In this document: positions 19,806-29,381 of the stretch, piece after piece
Position numbering within the stretch: position 1 is the first letter of the stretch
Layout of the letters: each line of letters begins with the position of its first letter
From: Romeriopsis navalis LEGE 11480
Lineage (GTDB): Bacteria; Cyanobacteriota; Cyanobacteriia; Leptolyngbyales; Leptolyngbyaceae
Reading direction: 5' to 3'
Length of the DNA: 58,992 nt
NCBI RefSeq assembly: GCF_015207035.1
Contig: NZ_JADEXQ010000029.1
Span: 1 to 58,992, forward strand
Position numbers and translations under genes: made by a program
Notes under the pieces: generated by a model
The model's input: the letters and a program-made list of their open reading frames with translations, nothing else
Told to the model about the DNA's origin: nothing
Database searches by the model: none

Positions 19806-20834
19806 ATGGACTACAAATCAGCAGGCGTCGATGTCGAAGCAGGGCGCGATTTTGTGCGGCGGATCAAAAGCCGCGTTGAGAGCACCTATCGGCCGGAAGT
19901 GCTCGGTAATTTAGGTGGTTTTAGCGGTCTATTTAGTTTGCCGACGGGCTACCAGGAACCTGTATTGGTGTCGGGGACCGATGGTGTGGGGACGAAGCTA
20001 CGGTTAGCCCATCAGATGCAAAAGCACGACACTGTCGGCATTGATCTCGTGGCCATGTGCGTCAACGATGTCTTGACCTGCGGAGCAGAGCCACTGTTTT
20101 TCCTCGATTATTTGGCCACGGGGCATTTAGAGCCAGCAGAACTGGCGCAAGTTGTTGACGGCGTGGCTACCGGTTGTCAACAAGCCGGTTGTGCGTTGTT
20201 AGGCGGTGAGACGGCTGAAATGCCCGGCTTTTACCAACCGCAAGAATATGACTTAGCGGGCTTTTGTGTGGGCATCGTCGATCGGCCCAAAGTGCTCGAT
20301 GGGTCTAAGATTGCGGTGGGGGATGCCGTGATTGGGCTCGCCAGTAGCGGTGTCCATAGCAATGGATTTAGTCTTGTCCGCAAAATTGTGGAAGAGAAGG
20401 CTTATACCTGGGGCAGTCATATTAAAGGGCCAGAGGGTCAAACCTTGGGGGAAGTGTTGCTAACGCCGACCCAGATTTATGTCAAACCAATTCATGCGGC
20501 ATTGAAAGCCGGATTGACGATTCACGGCATGGCGCATATTACCGGCGGTGGCTTGCCAGAAAACTTGCCCCGGTGTTTGAGTGATACCCAATCTGTCCAG
20601 ATCGATCCACAGTCCTGGGAACCACTACCAATCTTCCAATGGTTGGAGCAAGAAGGTCATGTCCCGATCGTCGATATGTATAACACCTTTAATATGGGCA
20701 TCGGTTTTGTCGTGATTGTGCCGAACGAACAGGCATCGGCGACATTGGAATTTTTCCAAGCCCAGGATATTATCGCCAATCAAATTGGCACGATTATTGA
20801 AGGTAAGGGTGAAGTTCTCGGCTTACCAACTTAA
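19806..20834 (+). CDS. purM: Phosphoribosylformylglycinamidine cyclo-ligase (AIR synthetase)
   Basis: PurM closes the imidazole ring of AIR from FGAM using ATP in purine synthesis. I start at ATG 19806 ([13 protein letters not shown]), the usual family N-terminus, giving 342 residues; an upstream start at 19728 would add 26 atypical residues. Motifs are the [14 protein letters not shown] loop, the [25 protein letters not shown] region, the [13 protein letters not shown] segment and the C-terminal [13 protein letters not shown]. The rsmA gene follows 40 bases later on the same strand, so they may be co-transcribed. Confidence 0.95.
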   Translation: MDYKSAGVDVEAGRDFVRRIKSRVESTYRPEVLGNLGGFSGLFSLPTGYQEPVLVSGTDGVGTKLRLAHQMQKHDTVGIDLVAMCVNDVLTCGAEPLFFLDYLATGHLEPAELAQVVDGVATGCQQAGCALLGGETAEMPGFYQPQEYDLAGFCVGIVDRPKVLDGSKIAVGDAVIGLASSGVHSNGFSLVRKIVEEKAYTWGSHIKGPEGQTLGEVLLTPTQIYVKPIHAALKAGLTIHGMAHITGGGLPENLPRCLSDTQSVQIDPQSWEPLPIFQWLEQEGHVPIVDMYNTFNMGIGFVVIVPNEQASATLEFFQAQDIIANQIGTIIEGKGEVLGLPT

Positions 20835-20874
20835 ACAAACCGACAATCCTAAAACAACCTCTAAAAACAACACT

Positions 20875-21696
20875 GTGGTCAAAACCCGTAAACAATTTGG
20901 TCAACACTGGCTGAAAAGCGAAAAAGCACTCGAGAAAATTGTCGCAACTGCCCAACTTCATGCGACCGATCGGGTGCTGGAGATTGGCCCTGGCACTGGG
21001 GTTTTGACTCGTCAGATGTTGCCCCAAGCACATTCAGTCGTGGCCGTGGAAGTCGATCGTGACCTTTGTGCCTTACTGGCGAAAAAGCTGGGTAAAGCCC
21101 AAAACTTTTTACTGCTTCAGGGCGATTTTTTGACCCTGGATGTCAATGAATTACTAGTGCCGCCCTTTGAGTCGCCCAATAAGGTTGTGGCAAATATTCC
21201 CTACAACATCACCGGCCCAATTATTGAAAAGCTGCTGGGGACGATCGCGCAACCCGCGGCGCAGTCCTACGAGGCAATCGTGCTACTGGTGCAGAAGGAA
21301 GTCGCACTGCGCATTTGTGCCCGGGCAAACAATCATAATTTCGGGGCGCTATCGGTGCGGGTACAATATTTAGCCGAGGCAGAATTTGTGTTCGATGTTC
21401 CAGCCAAAGCGTTTCAGCCACCGCCCAAAGTTGATTCGGCAGTGATTCGGTTGACGCCAAGACCCATTGCACAACCCGCCAAAGATCCGAAACATATGGC
21501 CCGGATTCTCAAAATGGGCTTTGCCACGCGGCGGAAAATGCTGCGGAATAACCTTAAAAGTCTGATTCCGCCCGATGATCTGAATCCGATTCTGGAAGAG
21601 TTGGGCTTGAAGGCCAACGATCGAGCAGAAAATTTGAACGTCGAGGATTGGGTACGCTTGAGCGATCGGCTACTCGCCGATAATGCGACTAACTAA
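20875..21696 (+). CDS. rsmA: 16S rRNA dimethyladenosine transferase
   Basis: RsmA (KsgA) dimethylates two adjacent adenosines in the 3' hairpin of 16S rRNA, late in 30S assembly. I start at GTG 20875 (273 residues), because the family core KTRKQFGQHWL begins three residues later; the frame extends upstream into purM without a plausible start. The SAM-binding motif is VLEIGPGTGVLTR, the catalytic motif is NIPYNIT, and the C-terminal helical domain (FQPPPKVDSAVIRL, then ATRRKMLRNNL) is complete. The length is normal. Confidence 0.95.
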   Translation: MVKTRKQFGQHWLKSEKALEKIVATAQLHATDRVLEIGPGTGVLTRQMLPQAHSVVAVEVDRDLCALLAKKLGKAQNFLLLQGDFLTLDVNELLVPPFESPNKVVANIPYNITGPIIEKLLGTIAQPAAQSYEAIVLLVQKEVALRICARANNHNFGALSVRVQYLAEAEFVFDVPAKAFQPPPKVDSAVIRLTPRPIAQPAKDPKHMARILKMGFATRRKMLRNNLKSLIPPDDLNPILEELGLKANDRAENLNVEDWVRLSDRLLADNATN

Positions 21697-21729
21697 TTAT
21701 TCACAAGCCAACTTATCCGGTCGATAACG

Positions 21730-22215
21730 CTAGAAACTATAACCAAACCCAGCCTTTGCCACCCCCGTCTCTAACTCCGTGAGATAGTCAAATCCGCCAT
21801 AGATCACCGTTTTCCCAAACTTGGCCTCCGCTCCGACCTGCACCACAGGCGTCGTTTTTTCGTCAATGTGAACGCCGCCGCCAATGTATGCGCCCACATT
21901 CGGGATAATCGACAAATCGTAAGTCCCCGTCGCCTGCACACTAAGGTTATTCAGATAAATCGAGGTGCGGGCCGAAATCGGTAGCACTGGCAGGCGATAG
22001 CGGGCATCGATTGATGACTGAAACTCCACATCATCAGTTTCTTTGAAGCGTAGCGCGTCCGGCTTCACTTCAAAGGTTTTGGTCATCCCACTGAAAGCAC
22101 CAGCGGCAGTTCCTCCAACATAATTGGCAGGCATTTTCGCCTGTGCCTGGGGCGCGATGGTGATGATCGCACAGCTAACGATAATTGCAGTAATTGTCAG
22201 TCGCTGAAAACGCAT
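21730..22215 (-). CDS. Small outer-membrane beta-barrel-like protein
   Basis: I use ATG at 22215, where a signal peptide begins (RLTITAIIVSCAIITIAPQAQAK); an in-frame start 81 bases upstream adds an unlikely leader. The mature part of about 135 residues has alternating strand patterns, glycine-rich turns (GAYIGGGVHIDE) and a C-terminal GFGYSF with a final phenylalanine, as in outer-membrane barrels. It resembles the protein at 9399-9863. Its partner or cargo is unknown. It is convergent with rsmA. Confidence 0.6.
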   Translation of the reverse strand: MRFQRLTITAIIVSCAIITIAPQAQAKMPANYVGGTAAGAFSGMTKTFEVKPDALRFKETDDVEFQSSIDARYRLPVLPISARTSIYLNNLSVQATGTYDLSIIPNVGAYIGGGVHIDEKTTPVVQVGAEAKFGKTVIYGGFDYLTELETGVAKAGFGYSF

Positions 22216-22541
22216 AGGTGATTTTCCCTGAATAACTAAATCGGATGCATCATTCCCCGAGGCGACTATCTCAACAATCAATCTCGATCGATCCACCCGG
22301 TTATTGTTCTAGTTTCACTATCAGACAAAGGGATCAGGAAAGTCTGCAATCGTGAACAAAAAAAGTCCGTTGGCCCTCTGCTTGAACCAACGGAGTAATT
22401 GAGTAAAAGCTCTCACGCTATGCGTCCGCACCGGGTGATCGGGATATTCTGAACGTAATTTGACAGGGCGCAACACATCCCACATAAGTCATCACATCAC
22501 CCACAAGTCACCGCATCACCCACAACCCTACGGCCTCGCAC
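22216..22541. other. Intergenic region with the thrC-operon terminator
   Basis: This region of about 325 bases separates two minus-strand units. It holds the terminator at 22354-22394 and the promoter side of the barrel gene. A short direct repeat, CACATCACCCACAAGTCA then CGCATCACCCACAA, lies at about 22490-22525. No gene is supported. Confidence 0.5.
22354..22394 (-). terminator. Rho-independent terminator of the sulfur-carrier/thrC unit
   Basis: TCCGTTGG at 22366-22373 and CCAACGGA at 22387-22394 form a perfect 8-base stem with a 13-base loop. On the minus strand it is followed by a run of seven U residues. It lies about 150 bases beyond the sulfur-carrier stop. Confidence 0.85.
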
Positions 22542-22817
22542 CTAGCCACCGGCGATCGCCGGGACAATGCTGACTTCATCACCATCTTGCAGGGCGGTAG
22601 CTTCGCCATCGAGGAACCGAATATCTTCACTATTGAGATAGAAATTCACAAACCGGCGGAGTTTGCCACTGTCATCGCAAAGACGCCCCTTAATGCCTGG
22701 CGCATTGGCTTCGAGTGAATCAATTAATTCTTGGATGGTGGTGCCATCACATTCAATTGTTGCCTGATCGTGAGTCAGTTTTTGCAACGGTGTGGGAATT
22801 AAAACTTTTACAGCCAT
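22542..22817 (-). CDS. MoaD/ThiS-family sulfur-carrier protein
   Basis: This 91-residue protein starts at ATG 22817, five bases after AGGTGA; GTG at 22826 is less likely. It has the beta-grasp pattern with the conserved [24 protein letters not shown] end. The terminal Gly-Gly is the site that is adenylated and turned into a thiocarboxylate in this family. The stretch [17 protein letters not shown] is typical of the group next to threonine synthase and CysO-like carriers. It follows thrC by 104 bases on the same strand, with a shared terminator downstream. It may donate sulfide to a PLP enzyme rather than to molybdopterin, but the acceptor is inferred. Confidence 0.88.
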   Translation of the reverse strand: MAVKVLIPTPLQKLTHDQATIECDGTTIQELIDSLEANAPGIKGRLCDDSGKLRRFVNFYLNSEDIRFLDGEATALQDGDEVSIVPAIAGG

Positions 22818-22921
22818 GTTAGTCACCTAATGAATCGTAAATCAGAACGGAGAAATATCGTCAGGCGAGCTTCGCTCAGGTCATTCTCCCACGAACCTCT
22901 AGCCGTCAAGGGTAGGAGTTA

Positions 22922-24220
22922 TCAGGCCAAAACCGGCTGTTTCCCCAATTGGTCAAGCGGCTGTGCCTGTTTTAATGCCTGCTCAAAACTCTCTAGCTGC
23001 GGCTCGATTGTTAATGGTGCACCAATTTTTCCGTGAACGGCTTCTTGGGTCTTCAAACCATTGCCCGTGATGTAAACCACGGTAGTTTCATCCGGGCTAA
23101 TTTTACCGGCCTCTACCAGTTTCTTGAGCGTAGCGATTGTTGTCCCGCCCGCCGTTTCGGTAAAAATGCCTTCGGTTTCGGCCAAGAGCTTCATGGCATC
23201 AATGATTTCGGCGTCGGTGACATCTTCAATATTGCCGTTGGTCTTGCGGGCCAACTCCAGTGCGTAAACACCGTCAGCGGGGTTACCGATCGCCAGCGAT
23301 TTCGCCACCGTATCGGGTTTCACCGGGGTGATGAAATCACGGCCCTGCTTAAATGCGGTGGCGATCGGGTTACAACCTGCCGCCTGCGCACCGCTGAAAC
23401 GCACTGCTTTATCCTCAACCAAGCCGACTTCGACAAATTCGCGGAAGCCCTTATAAATCTTGGTAAACAGTGAACCGGAGGCAAGCGGTGCCACAACGTG
23501 ATCCGGCAATTGCCAATCTAGTTGCTCGGCGACTTCATAAGCCAAGGTTTTGGAGCCTTCCGAATAGTAGGGGCGTAAGTTGATATTCACAAAACCCCAG
23601 CCGTGAGTATTGGCAACTTCTGAGCAAAGACGATTAACTTGGTCATAGTTGCCATTCACCGCCATCAGTGTGGGGTTATAAATTAAGGTCCCCAGCACTT
23701 TCCCCGCTTCGAGATCCGCCGGAATAAAAACACAGCAGTCTAAACCCGCGTGGGCCGCAATCGCCGCAGTCGAGTTGGCCAAGTTGCCGGTACTCGCACA
23801 GGAAACAGTAGAAAAACCCAGTTCACGGGCACGAGTCAAAGCAACGGACACAACGCGATCTTTGAAGCTGAGCGTTGGCATATTCACCGCATCATTTTTG
23901 ATGTAGAGGTTCTTCAGCCCCAAATGCTGTGCCAGACGGTTGGCTTTAATTAACGGCGTCATCCCGGTACCAACATCGATCGGATGATCTGATTCAACGG
24001 GTAAGAAATCCTTATACCGCCAGATCGAGTGGGGACCGGACTGAATTTTTTCGCGGCTCACGTTGCGCTTGATTTTGGCGTAGTCGTACTTCACTTCCAA
24101 GGGGCCAAAGCACATTTCGCAAACATGGGTGGCCTGCGCGGCGTACTCTGTACCGCACTCTTTGCATCTGAGTCCCGCGATCGCGGTCAGGCTGGCGGAT
24201 AAAACTGGGGTCGCGGTCAT
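22922..24220 (-). CDS. thrC: Threonine synthase
   Basis: The 432-residue PLP enzyme converts O-phosphohomoserine to threonine. I start at ATG 24220 after GGGAGA; the frame runs 90 bases further without a better start. The N-terminus has a zinc-ribbon-like pair of CxxC motifs, CKECG and CEMCFGPL. The PLP lysine is in TLSFKDRVV near residue 118, and the phosphate-binding region is SCASTGNLANSTAA. The C-terminal half is complete and includes ETAGGTTIATLKKLVEAG. The zinc ribbon marks the ThrC type found with sulfur-carrier genes. It sits between two MoaD/ThiS genes on the same strand. Confidence 0.93.
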   Translation of the reverse strand: MTATPVLSASLTAIAGLRCKECGTEYAAQATHVCEMCFGPLEVKYDYAKIKRNVSREKIQSGPHSIWRYKDFLPVESDHPIDVGTGMTPLIKANRLAQHLGLKNLYIKNDAVNMPTLSFKDRVVSVALTRARELGFSTVSCASTGNLANSTAAIAAHAGLDCCVFIPADLEAGKVLGTLIYNPTLMAVNGNYDQVNRLCSEVANTHGWGFVNINLRPYYSEGSKTLAYEVAEQLDWQLPDHVVAPLASGSLFTKIYKGFREFVEVGLVEDKAVRFSGAQAAGCNPIATAFKQGRDFITPVKPDTVAKSLAIGNPADGVYALELARKTNGNIEDVTDAEIIDAMKLLAETEGIFTETAGGTTIATLKKLVEAGKISPDETTVVYITGNGLKTQEAVHGKIGAPLTIEPQLESFEQALKQAQPLDQLGKQPVLA

Positions 24221-24405
24221 GTCACATCTCCCAACTGAGGAAAGGGTCTTCGTCGCCGTCACACAAGCCCGAGTCGGACATTGCGCTTGAAGTTGGAACG
24301 ATGCTAGCACGATGAAAAAAATCGACCAAGCATACCCGATTAAACTAGTCGGATATACCTATAAATTCTCACAAAAGCTATTCCGCAGCCGTTTCAGCCG
24401 ACCCA

Positions 24406-24663
24406 TCAACCGCCACTCACAGGTGGGATCAAAACGACTTCATCACCATCTTCGAGGCGATGCTCTGGCTTCACCTGCTCCAGGTTGACGCCAAACTGAG
24501 TCAGATGACGCCAGGGTTCAAGCGTTGGATATTGTTCGAGGAGACGATCGCGGACAGTGGCTACCGAAGAATTCGCCGGTAACGTCAATTCGATTTCCGG
24601 CGTTTGCAAGGTTTCTTGGTAGATAGCGAAGAGTTTGACGGTAACGATTATTTGATTGGCCAT
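24406..24663 (-). CDS. MoaD-like sulfur-carrier protein
   Basis: The 85-residue beta-grasp protein has the MoaD pattern: an N-terminal strand IIVTVKLFAIYQE, then VATVRDRLLEQYP, and the end EDGDEVVLIPPVSGG. Gly-Gly is the activation site. MoaD is the small subunit of molybdopterin synthase, but no moaE is in the window. The gene lies 185 bases upstream of thrC on the same strand, making a carrier-thrC-carrier cluster. Whether it serves molybdopterin, thiamine or an amino-acid enzyme cannot be decided from the sequence. Confidence 0.88.
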   Translation of the reverse strand: MANQIIVTVKLFAIYQETLQTPEIELTLPANSSVATVRDRLLEQYPTLEPWRHLTQFGVNLEQVKPEHRLEDGDEVVLIPPVSGG

Positions 24664-24731
24664 AGAAAAATCTGGGGGATTTACATACAGAAAATTTACA
24701 CACAGAGCCGATTAGTTCACAGTACAGATTA

Positions 24732-24759
24732 TTGGTAATCAGGTTATCGGCAGTACAAT
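24732..24759 (+). promoter_or_regulatory. Candidate sigma-70 promoter of the WD40 kinase gene
   Basis: TTGGTA at 24732 and TACAAT at 24754 are separated by 16 bases, about 60 bases before the kinase start. The match is fair, not exact. Confidence 0.4.
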
Positions 24760-24821
24760 AGAGAGAAATTGGGGTAACAAATCATCCAGTTGTTTGCTGC
24801 TTCAATCACTTCCCTGTCTCT

Positions 24822-27197
24822 ATGATCTATTGTCTTAATCCAGAATGTAAACAGCCTGTGAATGTCGCTGGCGATTCCCATTGTGCAAGTTGTGGCTTGC
24901 CTTTGGCGGCGTTGTTGCGACGGCGTTACCGGATTCAGAAGCAACTGGGCCGGGGTGGGTTTGGTAAAACTTTTTTGGCCGTCGATGAGGATCGCTTGCA
25001 AGCGAAATGCGTGATTAAGCAGTTTTCGCCGCAGCTGAAAGGCACAGACGCCATGGAAAAAGCCGTGCGGCTGTTTGAGCAAGAAGCAATTCGCCTCGAT
25101 GAATTGGGCGAACATCCCCAAATTCCAACGCTGCTAGCCTATTTTGAACAAGACCAACGCTTGTATCTAGTGCAGCAATTTGTTGAAGGGAAAACGCTCG
25201 TGCAGGAGTTGGCGGAGGAGGGTGCGTTTGACGAAAAGAAGATTCGGGAGGTGCTCAGCGGCATCTTGCCGATTTTACAGTTCGTACATGATCATAATGT
25301 GATTCACCGCGATATTACACCGGCAAATATCATTCGGCGGGAAATCGATAACCAGTTGGTACTCATTGATTTTGGGGTGGCAAAGCTCCTAACGGAGCAT
25401 ACGTTTGGCTTGCCCGGAACCAAGATTGGGACGGAAGGCTATGCACCGATCGAACAGTTGCGGAATGGGAAAGCCTATCCAGCCAGCGATTTATACAGCT
25501 TAGGGGCGACTTGTTTATATTTACTGACGCGGACGAAACCCGAAGAACTATACGATCCTTTGCGCGGGCGATGGTTATGGCGCGATAACCTCGCTGCACG
25601 TCAGACATCAATTAGTGATGGGATCGGTCAGATCTTGGATGTGTTAGTGCGCGATTTAGTCGCAGAACGGTTTCAAGATGCGCCGGATGCGCTGCAAGCA
25701 TTAAGTGTTGCCTTGAAGCAGCCCGCCGTGGCACAGCCTGTCCGTCGATCGCCAGCGCCTGGAATGCCACCATCATTGCCAAACTCCCAGGAGACCATAG
25801 CTCAGCGCACTCCTGTCCCACCGCCGAATATTGCGCTCTCATCGCAGCCATCAAAACCGGTTGCGCAATCACGCAATGTCACCCAGATTGATCCACCCAC
25901 GGGTAGCGCCCGATCGCAGGCACGTACCGACAATGCCGCAACTGCTAATCCCACGGCTCAATCCGTGAGTGGCGATCGGCGCAGTGGGCTGAGTGGCATC
26001 AATCAGCCACCCACTTCCCGTCAACATGGATCAGGGCAATCGGCTACAGCGACACCACGCTCCAATCAACCGCAATCGCGGCAAATCTCAGCCAAGCCAC
26101 CGCAATCGCCGCCAGCACCATCGCCGCCACCCAAGTCGAGCCAACCCAAGTCAGGACAACCTCAATCGAGTCAACCCATCTCACAACCAACAACCGGCAT
26201 CCGCACATCACCGCCTTTACAACCCATTTCACATCCAGTGACGGTGCAGCCGGTATCCCAAGCCTACTCGGGATCACTGGGAGCCAGTGTCGATAAATAT
26301 CCTTGTTTAACCAATCTCAAGGGGCATTCGTCTTGGGTCTTAGCCCTGGCCGTGAGTCCGGATGCGCGCACCGTCGTCAGTGGGGGCTTAGACGATCGCA
26401 TCATTATCTGGGATCTCCAAAGTGGCCAAGCGCGGTTAGTGATTAATGATGCCCATAGTAAACCAATTAACAGCTTGGCCATTACTCCGGATGGCCACCA
26501 ACTCGTCAGCGGCAGTGATGATGACACACTGAAAGTATGGCAGTTATCGAATGGCCAGTTGGTGCGCGTGATTACTGGTCATACGCGGGATGTCAACGCC
26601 GTGACGATTACACCGGATGGTCAATTTATTGTGAGCGGCAGTGAAGACCGCACCGTGGCGGTGTGGCGCTTAGCCACAGGAGAGCGTCTACGCAACTTTG
26701 CAGGCGTGAAGGCGCTGATTAAGGCGACGGCCATGAGTGTGAATGGCGAATATGTGGCAGCCGGGGGATCGGATAATTTAATTCAGGTGTGGAATCTGAA
26801 CGCGGGCACCTTAGTCCAGACCTTGCAGGGCCATTTGAGTTCGATTCAATCCTTGGCCGTCAGTGCGGAAGGTCGGTTTGTTGTGAGTGGCAGCAAGGAT
26901 CGGACAATTCGGATTTGGATTCCCAAGACCGGTGAATCAGTGCGGACGCTGGTCAAACATTTGGATGCCGTAAATGCCGTAGCCGTGACGCCCGACAGTC
27001 GTTATATCATTAGCGGTAGTGCAGATAAAACATTGCGCGTGTGGCGCTTACCAACCGGTGAACTCGTCAGCACGTTGAATCAGCATACCGGTGCAGTCAA
27101 CGCGATCGCCATCAGCCCCAATCAGCGGTGGTTCGTTTCGGGTGGGTCAGATGGCCAGATTTACGTGTGGCAGTTGGCCGCGAATACAGGCTATTGA
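24822..27197 (+). CDS. Ser/Thr protein kinase with C-terminal WD40 propeller
   Basis: The 791-residue protein has three parts. A zinc-ribbon-like N-terminus (CLNPEC then CASCG) leads to a kinase domain (residues 35-295). It has LGRGGFGKTF, the ATP-binding Lys in CVIKQF and DFGVAKLL. The catalytic loop is HRDITPAN near residue 160, with Thr where Lys is usual. Residues about 300-490 form a Pro/Ser/Gln-rich linker. Residues about 500-791 hold seven WD40 repeats (VSGSxDxTxxVW), enough for one propeller. It is likely a soluble or membrane-associated sensor kinase whose propeller binds a partner. The Thr variant occurs in some bacterial kinases, so loss of activity is not implied. The phosphorylation target is unknown. 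Confidence 0.9.
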   Translation: MIYCLNPECKQPVNVAGDSHCASCGLPLAALLRRRYRIQKQLGRGGFGKTFLAVDEDRLQAKCVIKQFSPQLKGTDAMEKAVRLFEQEAIRLDELGEHPQIPTLLAYFEQDQRLYLVQQFVEGKTLVQELAEEGAFDEKKIREVLSGILPILQFVHDHNVIHRDITPANIIRREIDNQLVLIDFGVAKLLTEHTFGLPGTKIGTEGYAPIEQLRNGKAYPASDLYSLGATCLYLLTRTKPEELYDPLRGRWLWRDNLAARQTSISDGIGQILDVLVRDLVAERFQDAPDALQALSVALKQPAVAQPVRRSPAPGMPPSLPNSQETIAQRTPVPPPNIALSSQPSKPVAQSRNVTQIDPPTGSARSQARTDNAATANPTAQSVSGDRRSGLSGINQPPTSRQHGSGQSATATPRSNQPQSRQISAKPPQSPPAPSPPPKSSQPKSGQPQSSQPISQPTTGIRTSPPLQPISHPVTVQPVSQAYSGSLGASVDKYPCLTNLKGHSSWVLALAVSPDARTVVSGGLDDRIIIWDLQSGQARLVINDAHSKPINSLAITPDGHQLVSGSDDDTLKVWQLSNGQLVRVITGHTRDVNAVTITPDGQFIVSGSEDRTVAVWRLATGERLRNFAGVKALIKATAMSVNGEYVAAGGSDNLIQVWNLNAGTLVQTLQGHLSSIQSLAVSAEGRFVVSGSKDRTIRIWIPKTGESVRTLVKHLDAVNAVAVTPDSRYIISGSADKTLRVWRLPTGELVSTLNQHTGAVNAIAISPNQRWFVSGGSDGQIYVWQLAANTGY

Positions 27198-27972
27198 TGC
27201 GGTGACACCACTCATTCAGGGTGGTTGACCGTATGGTGCTGAAGCCAACCAAAACATTACAGAACTCAGCGAGAACATCTCGTTTAAACCATTGCGGGAA
27301 AGGATTGAATATAACTTGTGCTGACCTGAGTCGTCAGCCAGACTGATTTGGCGCATCACTTCCAGCCGGTTCGTTTCGGACCACCATTCCACAATTTTGT
27401 CCGGCTCAAATCAGAATGGGTTTAAGTCGTTGATTTGAGGGATTTTGCAAGTGGCTGGCAAACTGAGCAATCGACCAGTATTCATACCAGAAGACATTGC
27501 ACTGAAGTAGATAAACTTACTCTCTTTAGCAATCACGTTAGCGATGCTCTAATCGATGTCAGCAAAATTTTCAAACAGACTCTGATTAAATATATTTTCG
27601 CTTTCAGATAAACAATCGAGGCGACATTAGCGCATCCCATATTTTTCCCGATTAGCCTCCGTCGCTCATCTGGCTTTGGCAAATCCCAGAACGAGAATTT
27701 AGTGTTGGATACTGGTATTAAACCTGCATGGGAGTGGCGATCACGGGATGACCCCGGCCCGTACAAAGTAGCGCACCAAGGCACAATATGACTGGCACCA
27801 AAGACGATCAACCAATTCGGCTCAGCCGACTGAAGAGCCAGTGAATTACCGTTTCAATTGATTTAATCGGAGGCATTTTCATCTCCATCGGCTTCCAGAA
27901 CAGCGCGTAACGGCCCGGTTACCTTTTTACCTTTACTTATACGATGCGAATATGGCGGGGTTCAATCAAGTT
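27198..27972. other. Large intergenic region, no supported gene
   Basis: These 775 bases between convergent genes contain no recognisable gene. A 92-codon open frame (27533-27811, minus) and a shorter start-poor frame near 27210-27400 (minus, FEPDKIVEWWSETNRLEV) have no family I know. The composition is more AT-rich around 27500-27620 than in the neighbours. It may hold decayed coding sequence. Confidence 0.45.
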
Positions 27973-29319
27973 TTAGCGAGCCTGCAACACCATAGGCATC
28001 CCGTCCCGCGGACGTGTATTAAATTGGAATACGGGTTGGAATTCATAGTCCGGTGCTGGAATCAGACGATAACGCTGCAAAATCAATGCTAGATTAATCC
28101 GCATTTGCATCATGGCAAAAGCCTTACCAATACAAGCCCGGGGGCCAGCAGCGAAGGTTAGATGACTAAAATTGGGAATGGGGTGGGAAGTTTGGCGATC
28201 GGCAGAAAATCGCTCTGGGTCAAATTTTTCTGGTTCAGGAAAGATATCGGCACGCCGATGCAGCGTCCATGGTGCAATCAGTATCATGCTGTTTTTAGGC
28301 ACTGTATAGTCACCGATCGTCACCGGCATAATTGCCTGACGGGAAGTGATTGCCGCAGCTGGCAACAATCGCATCGACTCCTGCAAAACCTGCTCTAGAT
28401 AAGGCATTTGTGCTAAGGCTTCCGTACTCATCGGCTGGGTGGCGAGGACTCGATCGATTTCGGCGAGGAGCTTCGCTTCGACGGCCGGATGCTGCGAAAT
28501 TAAGTAAAATGTGAAAGCTAAGCTGTAAGCAACTAACTCATAGCCAGCAGCGAAGAGATTACTCACTTCATTGCACACCTGCTGGCCGGTAATATAGCCG
28601 GTTTTATCCGCCGCCTGCGCCTGAATCAACATGGACATAATATCGCCATGATCTTCGCCGGATTGCCGCCGTGCTTCAATAATGGGTAAGAAGAATTGAT
28701 TCAGATCGCGAATTATCCGTTTCAATTCACGGTTGCTGGGAATTGGCACCCAGGCGGGCACAGGCAGGCCACTAATCCGCTGAAAAAACAGCTCGATAAA
28801 CCGGAGTAAGTTATCGCCGGCCTGACTACTATATAGGTCAAGGCCAAAGAAACAGCGCGTTGAAGTCCGCAGCGTCACTTCTCCCATAGCCGCACACAGA
28901 TCAACGGATTCACCGGGTTGCCAACCGGCCATGATTTGCTCGGTGTAGTCGATCATCGTTTGACTATAGTCCTGCAGCCGTTCGGTGCTAAATCCGGGTT
29001 GTAGAACCGAACGCAGAATTTTCCAGAGTTCACCGTCGCTCGTGAACAGATTGTCTCCAAAGATTTGATTGGCAGTGTATTTGACGTTAAAGGGTTTATG
29101 GAAGCGACGCGATTGCCGCACCATCACCTCCTGAACCAAGTCGGGATGATTGATCAAATAAGTTGGCACCAATGGAATCGGCAGCTTGAGGAAATCCCCT
29201 TGGGGCGCAATCTGCTCCAAGTAACCCAACAGATCAGTTTTCATGGCCTTGGCATGATTTTTTTGGGGGCCGGGCAAGGCGGCAGTCGGGATTATTCCTC
29301 TTGTGCTAGTGGATGCCAT
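27973..29319 (-). CDS. Cytochrome P450
   Basis: The 448-residue protein is a soluble bacterial-type P450. The heme-ligand motif is FAAGPRACIG near residue 390, the K-helix ExxR is ESMR, and the PERF region reads FDPERFSADRQ. The I-helix, which normally reads AGxET(T/S), is AGYELVAYS near residue 258: Glu is kept but the oxygen-activating Thr position is Leu or Val. The final GMPMVLQ is a typical end. The substrate is unknown. It lies 62 bases downstream of an ECF sigma factor gene on the same strand, so it may be part of that regulon. No ferredoxin or reductase gene is adjacent. Confidence 0.93.
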   Translation of the reverse strand: MASTSTRGIIPTAALPGPQKNHAKAMKTDLLGYLEQIAPQGDFLKLPIPLVPTYLINHPDLVQEVMVRQSRRFHKPFNVKYTANQIFGDNLFTSDGELWKILRSVLQPGFSTERLQDYSQTMIDYTEQIMAGWQPGESVDLCAAMGEVTLRTSTRCFFGLDLYSSQAGDNLLRFIELFFQRISGLPVPAWVPIPSNRELKRIIRDLNQFFLPIIEARRQSGEDHGDIMSMLIQAQAADKTGYITGQQVCNEVSNLFAAGYELVAYSLAFTFYLISQHPAVEAKLLAEIDRVLATQPMSTEALAQMPYLEQVLQESMRLLPAAAITSRQAIMPVTIGDYTVPKNSMILIAPWTLHRRADIFPEPEKFDPERFSADRQTSHPIPNFSHLTFAAGPRACIGKAFAMMQMRINLALILQRYRLIPAPDYEFQPVFQFNTRPRDGMPMVLQAR

Positions 29320-29381
29320 ATTGCTGCTCGCAGTGCCAAATCGATGATACGTCTAGTAATTATCGTATCAAATGCATGCAC

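Noticed and set aside
27533-27811. Open frame of 92 codons on the minus strand
   Set aside because: No known family, no clear ribosome binding site, and a base composition like the surrounding non-coding sequence.
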